Translations under genes and position numbers: made by a program | Notes under the pieces: generated by a model | What the model was told of the DNA's origin: nothing | The model's input: only the letters and a program-made list of their open reading frames with translations | Database searches by the model: none | Shown: positions 9,819-18,212 of the stretch, one piece after another | How the letters are laid out: every line of letters starts with the position of its first letter | How positions within the stretch are numbered: position 1 is the first letter of the stretch | Assembly (NCBI RefSeq): GCF_039511225.1 | Contig: NZ_CP154261.1 | Coordinates: 4,154,001-4,218,000 of the forward strand | DNA: 64,000 nt | Direction of reading: 5' to 3' | Source of the DNA: Sphingobacterium multivorum | GTDB taxonomy: Bacteria; Bacteroidota; Bacteroidia; Sphingobacteriales; Sphingobacteriaceae

Positions 9819-11015
9819 TTACACGATTATTTTTGCTTTTTCAAACACCTCATATACCTTCCATAAGGCACGAGGCACATGAAAGCATCCCTTCCATTTT
9901 CCGCCTTTGAGATCGAGTAATACCTCACCTCTTCGATTGAGGTAGCCAAACCATTCGCCATGTTCGGGGTCCCTAAAATGTGTCCAGGTATATTCATGAA
10001 CTCGTTCAAACCAACGTTTAGCCTCTTCATTACCCGTCAGTACCCAGGCTTTCGCCATACAGACCAGTGTTTCACAGTGCACCCACCATAACTTCTGGTC
10101 CCATTCCAACTGCTGGGTTGGTTTACCCTGCGCATCCATAAAGTAGAATATACCTCCATATTTTTCATCCCATCCATGCTCCAACATACGAAGACCAATA
10201 TGCATGGCTTTTTCAATCAACGCTGGTCGCTGCAGTCTTTCTCCCAGATCCATCATAAACCACATGGCTTCTATCGCATGTCCCGGATTGAGCAATCTTC
10301 CTTCAAAACTATCCAGCAATGAACCATTGGGACTTACATTTTCAAAGACAAGCCCCTGCTCCTCTTTATAAAACACATCCATTACCTCGACCACGATATC
10401 CTCAATCAATTCCTGCACCAGATTAGGTTTCAATAAATGCTCCAGTTCGATGGAGAGATTGCTCAAGATCATAGGTAAAGCAAAATTCTTTGATGGACGT
10501 ACCCCTGGAACAGCCTTATCGTATATCCCCTTCGTATGTGTTCGACGTTTCAATATATTATGAAAGGTATCTTGAGCAATTTCCGCGTAACGCTGCTCCT
10601 GAGTTGCTGTATACAGGGCACCAAATCCCATAGCAGCAAAGCAATCGGAAAAAATATTATAGGGCTGCACAAGTGCCTTCCCTTGCCGATCAAGTGAAAA
10701 ATACCAGTTCCCCTCTTCGTCACGTCCATGTTTTTCCATAAAGCTGGCACCATGAACTGCAATATCCAACCAGGATGACCGTGTTTCAATTTTGTTGTAA
10801 ATACTCGAAAAGAGCCAAACTTGCCGCCCCTGCAGCCACATAAACTTATCCGTGTCAAAAACTCCACCTCTTCTATCCAGACAGGTAAAATAGCCACCAT
10901 ACTCCCTATCGAGCGAATGCTCCGTCCAGAAAGGAAGAATATGATTAAATAATTCGTCTTTATAAATTGTACTGTAATGATTCATATATAAATGAATTTG
11001 CTCTTTAAAGGCCAT
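9819..11015 (-). CDS. N-acylglucosamine 2-epimerase (AGE/renin-binding-protein family)
   Basis: The 398-residue cytoplasmic protein matches the animal renin-binding-protein/AGE family closely at its signatures. These are GGYFTCLDRRG, WLQGRQVW (60-67), NPGHAIEA and KGCFHVPR (375-382). AGE converts N-acetylmannosamine to N-acetylglucosamine. Bacteroides fragilis and Tannerella use such an epimerase to degrade sialic acid without ManNAc phosphorylation. The (alpha/alpha)6-barrel family also includes cellobiose and mannobiose epimerases, but the motifs here are those of AGE. It lies 105 bases after a DUF4434 gene and 10 bases before cstA. Confidence 0.88.
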   Translation of the reverse strand: MAFKEQIHLYMNHYSTIYKDELFNHILPFWTEHSLDREYGGYFTCLDRRGGVFDTDKFMWLQGRQVWLFSSIYNKIETRSSWLDIAVHGASFMEKHGRDEEGNWYFSLDRQGKALVQPYNIFSDCFAAMGFGALYTATQEQRYAEIAQDTFHNILKRRTHTKGIYDKAVPGVRPSKNFALPMILSNLSIELEHLLKPNLVQELIEDIVVEVMDVFYKEEQGLVFENVSPNGSLLDSFEGRLLNPGHAIEAMWFMMDLGERLQRPALIEKAMHIGLRMLEHGWDEKYGGIFYFMDAQGKPTQQLEWDQKLWWVHCETLVCMAKAWVLTGNEEAKRWFERVHEYTWTHFRDPEHGEWFGYLNRRGEVLLDLKGGKWKGCFHVPRALWKVYEVFEKAKIIV

Positions 11016-11094
11016 TTAAAATCTCTGGCCTACTCTTATCAATAATGCTATTTCTTGTTCTCTGACTTCTTCGAGATTGCTTTTGTCGTCATTT

Positions 11095-11113
11095 CGCGTG
11101 CTGTAAACACGCG
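11095..11113. other. Intra-operon GC-rich hairpin
   Basis: CGCGTG (11095-11100) and CACGCG (11108-11113) pair around a 7-base loop in the 105-base gap before the epimerase gene. No U-tract follows on the coding strand, so it is more likely an RNA-processing or stability element than a terminator. The rest of the gap holds nothing recognisable. Confidence 0.4.
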
Positions 11114-11120
11114 ATCCCTA

Positions 11121-12059
11121 TCACCAATTGTAGTTCAGTGCATATTCTCGGTACCGATTGTAAAGGTGTCCTGCCTGTAAATAAGCGGATTGCGGACTCA
11201 TAAAGTGAGAAAATTCGAAAGTAATAGCCTTATCATAACCAGCCTTCGCTGCAGCTTCAAGTTTTAGCCTTAGTTTATCAAACTTGATCGGAAGAAATTT
11301 GATCGGCATATCCCGGTCGAAAGATTCGGCATTCGTCCAACAGGCCATACCATATTTATCAGCCAATTTCTTATTGACCTCAAAGAAATCGGGAAGCTCA
11401 TCGTAATCAATGTGTCCATCCTGAAAGGCCACTGCGTCGACAGCTCCTTGTATACCTTCAAAAATTTCGCCCCATTCCCGTTCGTGTTCCAATACCGAAA
11501 CTGCATCGGCTTTACTAAGCTCTGGAGAAGCAGCAAGCACGGCTTTTTTCCCATCAATCCAGGGCGATATGAATGTCGGCAAGCCCCCACTGACGGCTTT
11601 GCACTGTAAACCAAGTGTACGAAAAGCATGAACAGCCCCTTTCGTTTTACGGCTGATTTCCGTACTGATATACCATCCACCGAAGCTTTTATAATGCCCA
11701 TATTTAGCCCAGACCTCTTCAATTACATATTGATTGGCATCGATTTCGTGACTCAGATCTCCTGTCTCCCAATAAATACCGCTGTCATAAAGTCCAAAAT
11801 AGAATTTCATCTCATACTTATCTGCAAGCTGCAGATAAAGCGCTACAAGATCCAACGATGGTTTAAAACAGCCATATTTGTCCATCAGATAAGCTGATGG
11901 ATAGGTTATAAATTTACGATAGCCACTGCGAATCATAATAACAGTGTCTATACCAATTGCCTTCATATATGCAAAATCCCGATCCCACTCTTCCGGGCCC
12001 CAATTTTGGTGCGGAATATCGTGGGAAATCTCGTCAATAAATGTCCCTGTAATTCTCAT
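11121..12059 (-). CDS. DUF4434 (glycoside-hydrolase-like TIM barrel) protein
   Basis: Start chosen at ATG 12059, which overlaps the stop of the preceding SGNH gene as ATGA; a longer frame to 12092 has no support. The 312-residue product begins MRITGTFIDEI and has no signal peptide. Phrases such as TVIMIRSGYR, MKFYFGLYDSG, GWYISTEIS and KAITFEFSHFMSP are spaced like strands of a TIM barrel with acidic residues at strand ends. I take it as DUF4434, a family often placed near glycoside-hydrolase superfamilies and without a firm function. It lies in an epimerase/SGNH/MFS operon, so a role on an intracellular amino-sugar compound is plausible but unproven. Confidence 0.75.
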   Translation of the reverse strand: MRITGTFIDEISHDIPHQNWGPEEWDRDFAYMKAIGIDTVIMIRSGYRKFITYPSAYLMDKYGCFKPSLDLVALYLQLADKYEMKFYFGLYDSGIYWETGDLSHEIDANQYVIEEVWAKYGHYKSFGGWYISTEISRKTKGAVHAFRTLGLQCKAVSGGLPTFISPWIDGKKAVLAASPELSKADAVSVLEHEREWGEIFEGIQGAVDAVAFQDGHIDYDELPDFFEVNKKLADKYGMACWTNAESFDRDMPIKFLPIKFDKLRLKLEAAAKAGYDKAITFEFSHFMSPQSAYLQAGHLYNRYREYALNYNW

Positions 12060-12775
12060 AAATATTTCTTTTCTTTTAATAATTGTACCCATTTTATGTA
12101 GGCACTTGGTATCAGATGGATACCATCAGCAGAATAAACTGCGTTAAGTTTTCCCTCATTGTCCTGAAAAAGTGGACAGAGGTCGACAAATGGAATATTT
12201 TCATCTGCTGCAAGCTGTCTTAGTTTTTCATTTAAGATTGGAACCAGCACATTTCTATCTTTTGTATAGGGCTCTTTTGTGAGTTCTTCATTGATTGGTA
12301 AAGCACTCTGAAGATAGATAAGGGTCTTTGGTGAGATCTTTTTTATTCGTTTAATGATACGCTTGTAGTTATTGACCGACACTTCCTGCGGAAGCTTTCT
12401 GAATTGGTCATTAATGCCATCCATCAGAAAAATTGCCCGCGGACGTCCGCGCAACACCTCATCGATACGCGCAAGAATCCCAAACGAATTATCTCCGCCT
12501 ATCCCCCTGTTCAGTACAGGATATCTTAAATCTGCAAGCAATTCCTGCCATTCTGCCCGTTCAGTAATACTGTTTCCCAAAAACACGATTGCTCCTTTAA
12601 TGGTTGGACTTTGTTCGAAATAGGCCATTCGTTGTTGATAATACCAGTTGGCGTAACTGCTATCTATTTTAATCTCCTGAGCTGAGAGGGGCTGGGAAAA
12701 TACCGATAGATATATTCCAATTAGGAAGCAACCTTGGAAAATACGATACACCTTAAAAAATTCCAATGATCTCAT
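12056..12775 (-). CDS. Secreted SGNH/GDSL esterase, second of a tandem pair
   Basis: The 239-residue protein has a signal-like N-terminus (residues 1-33) and a full set of SGNH residues. Ser69 lies in FLGNSIT, Gly93-Gly94 in GIGGD, Asn122 in DGIND, and Asp217 and His220 in DGIHL. This family hydrolyses acetyl esters of sugars. The sialate O-acetylesterase NanS in Tannerella sialic-acid clusters is of the SGNH type, so 9-O-acetyl sialate or another acetylated glycan is a candidate substrate. Its start overlaps the previous SGNH stop by 4 bases (ATGA), and its stop overlaps the DUF4434 start the same way. This gives tight translational coupling. Confidence 0.88.
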   Translation of the reverse strand: MRSLEFFKVYRIFQGCFLIGIYLSVFSQPLSAQEIKIDSSYANWYYQQRMAYFEQSPTIKGAIVFLGNSITERAEWQELLADLRYPVLNRGIGGDNSFGILARIDEVLRGRPRAIFLMDGINDQFRKLPQEVSVNNYKRIIKRIKKISPKTLIYLQSALPINEELTKEPYTKDRNVLVPILNEKLRQLAADENIPFVDLCPLFQDNEGKLNAVYSADGIHLIPSAYIKWVQLLKEKKYL

Positions 12776-13467
12776 AATAGTTTTTGCTGTTTTAAATAAT
12801 TGGCCCAGATCAAATAGCTGGCCTGCTTCAGATGTAAACCATCAATTGTTAGCTCAGCTTTTAGTTCCCCATTACCGTCCGCCAATATCGGCTGTAAGTC
12901 TACAAAACGAACTTGATGTGCCTTACACAATTCTTTCAACGCATTGTTCAGTAGCACGATCTTGTCATTCCGAACCTCTTCATAGATTTTTGGCAGTAAA
13001 GCTTCATTCACAGGCAGAATTCCCTGCACAAAAAGCGCTGTATTTGGCGACTGCTTTTTAACCTGCTTTATTATCCTTTCTATATTCGTTGAAATAATGG
13101 AAAGCGGTATTCCTCTTTTCATGTCGTTCACCCCACAGAGCAGAAATATTTTTCGTGGTCTGGACGCTAATATCTCGTCTAGTCGTGCTAAAATACCGTA
13201 AGTCACATCACCGCTAATCCCCCGATTGATCACATGCTTACGTTGGAGGATTTCTTGCCATTTTCCACCTTCGGTAATGCTATTACCAAGGAAAACGATT
13301 TCGTCCTTCTGGTTGGGCATCGCTTTAAAAAACTCAAGCCTTGCGCGATAATGCTGATTATCAAACGTAGAATCAATGCCCTTTGATTGCGCTAAAGTCA
13401 ATGCCGGTAAAAAAAAAGGCAACCATAAGGCCTTCCAGTTCCTATAAGAAAGTATGTTCATATGCAT
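12772..13467 (-). CDS. Secreted SGNH/GDSL esterase, first of a tandem pair
   Basis: The 231-residue protein starts at ATG 13467 (or in frame at 13461) with a signal peptide ending near LTLAQ. SGNH residues are Ser63 in FLGNSIT, Gly86 in GISGD, Asn114 in CGVND, and Asp209 and His212 in DGLHL. It is clearly paralogous to the next gene (12056-12775), sharing motif order and spacing but with a diverged body. The start shares one base with the stop of the MFS gene (TAATG). Two co-transcribed exported esterases suggest two acetyl positions or two compartments; the substrate is unknown. Confidence 0.87.
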   Translation of the reverse strand: MHMNILSYRNWKALWLPFFLPALTLAQSKGIDSTFDNQHYRARLEFFKAMPNQKDEIVFLGNSITEGGKWQEILQRKHVINRGISGDVTYGILARLDEILASRPRKIFLLCGVNDMKRGIPLSIISTNIERIIKQVKKQSPNTALFVQGILPVNEALLPKIYEEVRNDKIVLLNNALKELCKAHQVRFVDLQPILADGNGELKAELTIDGLHLKQASYLIWANYLKQQKLL

Positions 13468-14783
13468 TAATTATTTTCGTCGGTATGCTCTTTTTCGGGT
13501 TTTCGCAATGGCACCCACCAGGAAACCAAAAAGGCCGGAATAGTAGAAATCAACACCCAGATAAAAAATTCTTGATAGCCCAAATGATCACTCAGCCAGC
13601 CGCTGATCATCGAAGGAATCATAAATCCCAGATTAACAAGTCCACTTCCGAAAGCGTAGTGTGCCATCTTATATTTACCTGGGGCAATATTTTGCATGAT
13701 AAAAAGAATAATTCCGATAAAGCCAAAACCATATCCAAAGTACTCGATGGCGACAGCAGTAGCTATGAGATAAAGGTTTGTCGGCAATGTGATCGCAAGA
13801 AAGGCATAAGCTACAAATGGAATATTAAAGAAGGCACAAAGGATCATAAGTGTCCTGCGGTCTAAGCCCTTTTTGGATACAAAATGCCCTGCGACAATCG
13901 ACCCCAACACAAAAGCTATGGCACCAAATACACCATAAAGCAATCCAATTTCCGAAGTACTCAGGCCAAGCCCACCTTCGGTACGTTGTGCTTTAAAAAA
14001 TAACGGAGTGATCTTAATGGCCTGCCCTTCAGCAAAACGATAAAAGACAATAAAAAGTAAACTAAACCAAATATTCTTTTTCTGAAAAAATGTTATGATA
14101 ACGTCTTTAAGCGTATCCATCCCCTCCTTTAAAGAAGTGGATTTGGGAGCTTCGTGGTGAGCAGGTAAAGCACGTATACTGTACAATCCAATCGCCAACA
14201 TAATAAATCCATAAGCAAACATCACCACCATCCACGCGGATTTAATGCCGATTTCCTGCTCCAATTGCCCCGCCAAATAAACGAGTACGCCTCCAGAAAA
14301 CACTTTGGCCACATTATAGAAGGCACCCTGCCAGCCGACATATTTTGCCTGTTGTTTTGCATTCAGTTCATTCAAATATACCCCGTCGGCTGCGGTATCA
14401 TGTGTGGAACCACTAAATGCAATCAGGGTCAATAAGGCAATGGAGAAGCTAAAGAAATGATCCAACTGCAGCGTAAGACCAAGCAGACCAAAGAGTAGTC
14501 CCGTGAGCAGCTGCGTGGTATAGACAAAAAATTTCTTGGTCTTATACAGCTCCAAAAAAGGACCCCATAAAGGTTTTATTGTCCAGGGCAGCATAATCAA
14601 AGAGGTCCAAAAAGCAATCTTTGCGTCCGATACCCCCAAATTTTTATACATAATGGAGCTCGCACCCGAAAGGGCAACAAAAGGTAGCCCCATGGCAAAC
14701 CATGTTGTGGAGATCCAAAAAATAGGCGGAAGTGCCTTACGCCCTTTGCGAAGCTCCATCGTTTGTTCTAATAATTCATTCAT
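13467..14783 (-). CDS. MFS transporter (AmpG/NanT-like), inner membrane
   Basis: The 438-residue protein has about 12 membrane segments and major-facilitator loops. An example is the segment after helix 2, MLPWTIKPLWGPFLELYKTKK, typical of AmpG-like permeases that carry amino-sugar compounds. The acidic motif STHDTAADGVYL lies in helix 4-5. It stands where sialic-acid operons of Bacteroides and Tannerella carry their NanT-type MFS permease, upstream of SGNH esterases and an AGE epimerase. The start is one base from the stop of the DUF5009 gene. The cargo is inferred from context only. Confidence 0.85.
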   Translation of the reverse strand: MNELLEQTMELRKGRKALPPIFWISTTWFAMGLPFVALSGASSIMYKNLGVSDAKIAFWTSLIMLPWTIKPLWGPFLELYKTKKFFVYTTQLLTGLLFGLLGLTLQLDHFFSFSIALLTLIAFSGSTHDTAADGVYLNELNAKQQAKYVGWQGAFYNVAKVFSGGVLVYLAGQLEQEIGIKSAWMVVMFAYGFIMLAIGLYSIRALPAHHEAPKSTSLKEGMDTLKDVIITFFQKKNIWFSLLFIVFYRFAEGQAIKITPLFFKAQRTEGGLGLSTSEIGLLYGVFGAIAFVLGSIVAGHFVSKKGLDRRTLMILCAFFNIPFVAYAFLAITLPTNLYLIATAVAIEYFGYGFGFIGIILFIMQNIAPGKYKMAHYAFGSGLVNLGFMIPSMISGWLSDHLGYQEFFIWVLISTIPAFLVSWWVPLRKPEKEHTDENN

Positions 14784-14784
14784 T

Positions 14785-16212
14785 TTATGACTTCCAATAA
14801 AGTTTTAACCGGCTGCTCACGATCGTCAACAGCGCCACGATTCCAGTGAATAATACACCTCGCATCACTCCCCCAAAAACACCCTGTGCCCCCATCTCAT
14901 CAAGAGCGCTCTGTAGTCCCGTAAGCGCCAAAAGTGGGATCAACACTAGATTTCCTGCGGTATAGGCGACCATCGGATTTTTACCAACCAGTGCTATACC
15001 TCGAAACAGCGATTTTCCAAAAGCAAGTTTCTCGATACAACACAACATTGTTAGCGCATAACAGGCTAAGCCCGTAGAGACAAAATAATAGCTGTATGTG
15101 GAATAATCCTTTTTTACTCCACCCTCATACGCTTCGAAGATCAGTCCTAAAAAAAGCAGATAGCTTCCGAGCACAGCCATTTTTGCCTGTAGTGTCAGTA
15201 CTTCGCCCTTCCGAAAAACATCTGAACAGAAGCATAGTGAAAAGATCAACATCAGGGTAAGTCCGATATTGATATCGAGATAACGCATATAGAGATTGAA
15301 GACATTCAGCCCAATGAGAATGGCACAGAGCGAACCTTGTAACGCTAGTTGAGACCGCCGCATCTTGGGTTTGTCGGCCAACGACCTATCAGCAATAATC
15401 CACTCGCCGACAACTGTAGCCGGAAGGATAATAAAGAGGTATTTGAGGTAATAAAATTGATAAAGCCAAGTCGCAGGGCTGAGTTTGTAGATAAATTCGT
15501 TGATACTACCGACTTCTTTCGCGCCCAAAAAAACGCCCATAATAAATGGTAAAATCGCCATACGTAACCACATGGATTTCGCCGTCAGCCACCACCACAG
15601 TGTTCCAAACAAAGCCATATTGGCCAGTACCAGAATAATAATATCTGTCTTCTGGAGGGTAAATCTATCCGTTTGTGCATACAGCAGATACAGCATCCCT
15701 ACAGATAGCAACAGGGCCGCTACGTGAACAAGTCTCGCGGTCCGCATCGGCAAATAGGACGTTAAATCGGCATAGAGTGCAAAGAGCAGGACAAACCCCA
15801 CAATTGACAAGAGATACTGCGACGCAGCAGGCTCACCACTCATAACCCAAGCGCGCATATAAAAAGAAAATAAGGCGAAAAAGAATAAGGCAACAAAACG
15901 CTTAAAAATTGTACTGACAATACGCCAAGCGTTTAGGTTAGCCACTTTTTTCCGCATAGCCAATGGGATGGCCGCCCCCATCGTAAAAAGGAAAATCGGA
16001 AAAACCAGATCTACCCAGGTTATACCCGCTATACTGGGATCAAATACATGTTTGGGCGGTGGCACCTGTGCATGGTACATCCAAGCAGGAAGGTTTCCAA
16101 ATGAAATGCTCGATGAAAGCACCATTAAAAGGATGGCAATTCCTCGCAGCACATCTAAACTATCGTTTCGCTGCTGTGGAGTCGCTGTGGAATTTGGTAA
16201 AATTGGTATCAT
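14785..16212 (-). CDS. DUF5009/HGSNAT-like multi-pass membrane acyltransferase (NagX-like)
   Basis: The 475-residue protein has about 11-12 hydrophobic helices. It opens with RNDSLDVLRGIAILLMVLSS, the typical start of this family, and contains WVDLVFPIFLFTMGAAIPLAM. Relatives are human heparan-alpha-glucosaminide N-acetyltransferase and the NagX protein of proteobacterial GlcNAc operons. They are expected to move acetyl groups across the membrane or handle GlcNAc. The gene fits between the secreted FAD enzyme (gap 24 bases) and the MFS gene (gap 1 base). An amino-sugar-related acetyl transfer is inferred. Confidence 0.82.
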   Translation of the reverse strand: MIPILPNSTATPQQRNDSLDVLRGIAILLMVLSSSISFGNLPAWMYHAQVPPPKHVFDPSIAGITWVDLVFPIFLFTMGAAIPLAMRKKVANLNAWRIVSTIFKRFVALFFFALFSFYMRAWVMSGEPAASQYLLSIVGFVLLFALYADLTSYLPMRTARLVHVAALLLSVGMLYLLYAQTDRFTLQKTDIIILVLANMALFGTLWWWLTAKSMWLRMAILPFIMGVFLGAKEVGSINEFIYKLSPATWLYQFYYLKYLFIILPATVVGEWIIADRSLADKPKMRRSQLALQGSLCAILIGLNVFNLYMRYLDINIGLTLMLIFSLCFCSDVFRKGEVLTLQAKMAVLGSYLLFLGLIFEAYEGGVKKDYSTYSYYFVSTGLACYALTMLCCIEKLAFGKSLFRGIALVGKNPMVAYTAGNLVLIPLLALTGLQSALDEMGAQGVFGGVMRGVLFTGIVALLTIVSSRLKLYWKS

Positions 16213-16236
16213 CTCGTTTTTCTATGCGTTAGGAAA

Positions 16237-18087
16237 TCAATTTTTTGTTGTTATAAATTGGCCGGTAAAATCCACTGGCCGTTCAAACGGCTTTAGGATA
16301 TCATCCAACACAACCGCCACTTGAGCCCTTGTTAACACTTGATTTTCTTTTGCTGCAATGACGGACCAGATTTTATCTTTATCCAAAGTGGGATCGACTT
16401 GGAGCAATAGAGCCGCAAAAAATCCTGCGGTCACATCGGCACCCGAGCCAGCGACTTTATCGGCCGCTGGATAATAACTACGCATACCATCGATCAGATC
16501 CACTTCGCTTATACGGTGTTCGGGATAGAACCAGGTCTGATTGGCCCATTTGTATGGCACACCTCTGCCTTTAAGAATACCTGTTGCTCCAATACGTTGG
16601 ATTACCTGAAAAAGGCTATCTTTTGGATCAACATCTATAAAGGGCATGAGATAGGCATGATTATCCAAAAGTACTTGTTGCACTTGTCGCAACGAAAGTT
16701 CTTTGGGGCTTACACCTTGTTTTGCGGACAGCGCTGCAAGTACTCCGGCAGCTTGACCAACACCCAATACCACTGGCTGAAGGCGGGTGGCTCCAGCCAC
16801 AATATTGCTCACACTGATGCTTTTTTCAGCAACGATAAAATCCGTTACTTTCTCAGGAATCAAACTTCCAAGGGGCACATTATAAGAAGGTACCCGAATC
16901 TTAACAAAATCGATTTTGGGTGCATCCGGGTTCTTCAGGTGATGATGGTCGATGGTATAGTCGCCTACTATCCCACCAGTGCGGTATAAGGGCAGCTCCT
17001 GCTCATAAGGACGCTGCAGATAAGGCAATGTCAACTGTACCAAGCCCTTAGCGCGTCTAGACTCGCGATGATAAGCAATAAAGGGAAGTTTATCGGCCGT
17101 ATCATATTCATCATCGGCAAGCCCCAAGTTTTTAAAACCAAGCTGATTTTGAAGATGATATACAAAACGTAAGGTATGATCTTTCGCCTTTTGCAACTCC
17201 AAAGCCCTCGCCTTTGGCGACATTTCGATAATATTCAGGTAGATATCATTTCCATCTTTAGGCCAGTTTATCATGTATTTTCCATTCGGCAATTTCCCAT
17301 AGGTAATCATTTGATCACAATTGATGATAGGCGTATCACTGTGTGAAGCAGGATCTTTAACATCACAGGCATGTTCAAATTCTTTAGGATCATAACCCTG
17401 AGGTTTCTTTAGCAATCTCTTTGGATCAGCACCATAGTCTTTCAGAATAGCGACATAAGTAAGGTCTTGAATTATTGAATTGGCCTTTTCGGGGGCAAAT
17501 TCTTCTTTCGTATCGTAGCGGCTATCCATACCGATGCTGTAAGCAACATCCGCACGCGGCAAGAGATCACCCAATTCCGTCGCATCGACTAAAATAGAAG
17601 CGTTTACGGTTTTCTTTTTTCCTTCCTGTTCAATGGCAACGGTCCAGCCTTTAGCCTGTTTTTTCAGGTCTAAAAGGGTACTTTTATACCAAACGTCAAT
17701 ATTTTTTTCGGCTCCAACCATCTTTTTTAGCAAACGGTTACCGACCGAAGGTTCAAATAGCGTATTGCTTACCCAGCCTGTTTCCACGGCCTTTGGACCA
17801 CCATAATAGGCATAAAGCTCTGCCCTAAATTCGCCCCATATTCCCGAAGGCATACGATGGTTACCGTCAATAGCGGAGACCCCAGCGGCAGTGAGCATAC
17901 CACCCAACCAGCTTGTCTCTTCCACCACAAGGACCTTACTTCCCAAACGGGCAGCCTGCAAAGCCGCAGAAACACCGCTTGCGCCTCCCCCAGCAATCAA
18001 GACATCGTATGAAGCAACAGCCTGCCCCTGCGAGGAGAGCGTGACAGAAACCAATAAAATAGAAAAAAAAGATTTAAACCAATTCAT
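16237..18087 (-). CDS. Secreted FAD-dependent oxidoreductase (FAD_oxidored family)
   Basis: The 616-residue protein has a signal peptide (residues 1-24) followed by a dinucleotide-binding fold, IAGGGASGVSAALQAARLG, and a second FAD motif LVDATELGDLLPRADV. The GATRLQPVVLGVGQAAGVLAA stretch near residue 430 closes the FAD domain. The last 130 residues (RIGATGILKGRG ... LTRAQVAVVLDDIL) resemble an SLH-like helper domain. Database entries often call this family 'xanthan lyase', which has no basis here. The substrate is unknown; oxidation of a sugar or acid in the periplasm is possible. It heads the closely packed gene run, with a 125-base gap to the esterase upstream. Confidence 0.82.
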   Translation of the reverse strand: MNWFKSFFSILLVSVTLSSQGQAVASYDVLIAGGGASGVSAALQAARLGSKVLVVEETSWLGGMLTAAGVSAIDGNHRMPSGIWGEFRAELYAYYGGPKAVETGWVSNTLFEPSVGNRLLKKMVGAEKNIDVWYKSTLLDLKKQAKGWTVAIEQEGKKKTVNASILVDATELGDLLPRADVAYSIGMDSRYDTKEEFAPEKANSIIQDLTYVAILKDYGADPKRLLKKPQGYDPKEFEHACDVKDPASHSDTPIINCDQMITYGKLPNGKYMINWPKDGNDIYLNIIEMSPKARALELQKAKDHTLRFVYHLQNQLGFKNLGLADDEYDTADKLPFIAYHRESRRAKGLVQLTLPYLQRPYEQELPLYRTGGIVGDYTIDHHHLKNPDAPKIDFVKIRVPSYNVPLGSLIPEKVTDFIVAEKSISVSNIVAGATRLQPVVLGVGQAAGVLAALSAKQGVSPKELSLRQVQQVLLDNHAYLMPFIDVDPKDSLFQVIQRIGATGILKGRGVPYKWANQTWFYPEHRISEVDLIDGMRSYYPAADKVAGSGADVTAGFFAALLLQVDPTLDKDKIWSVIAAKENQVLTRAQVAVVLDDILKPFERPVDFTGQFITTKN

Positions 18088-18212
18088 ATGAGGTTAATTG
18101 CAGTAAATAATTTGAAAAATACGCGCCAAATACCGACGTAAGAACCAGAGATACACGGTTTTGTTGTCGGACTAAAGGATCAGTATAAGGTGAATAAAAC
18201 ATAGGTTATCGA

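Noticed and set aside
12060..12092. Extended start of the DUF4434 gene
   Set aside because: ATGA overlap at 12056-12059 with the SGNH stop, and a purine-rich leader, favour ATG 12059.
16237..18087. Xanthan lyase annotation for the FAD protein
   Set aside because: The sequence has an FAD-binding fold and none of the polysaccharide-lyase features; the name is a database carry-over.
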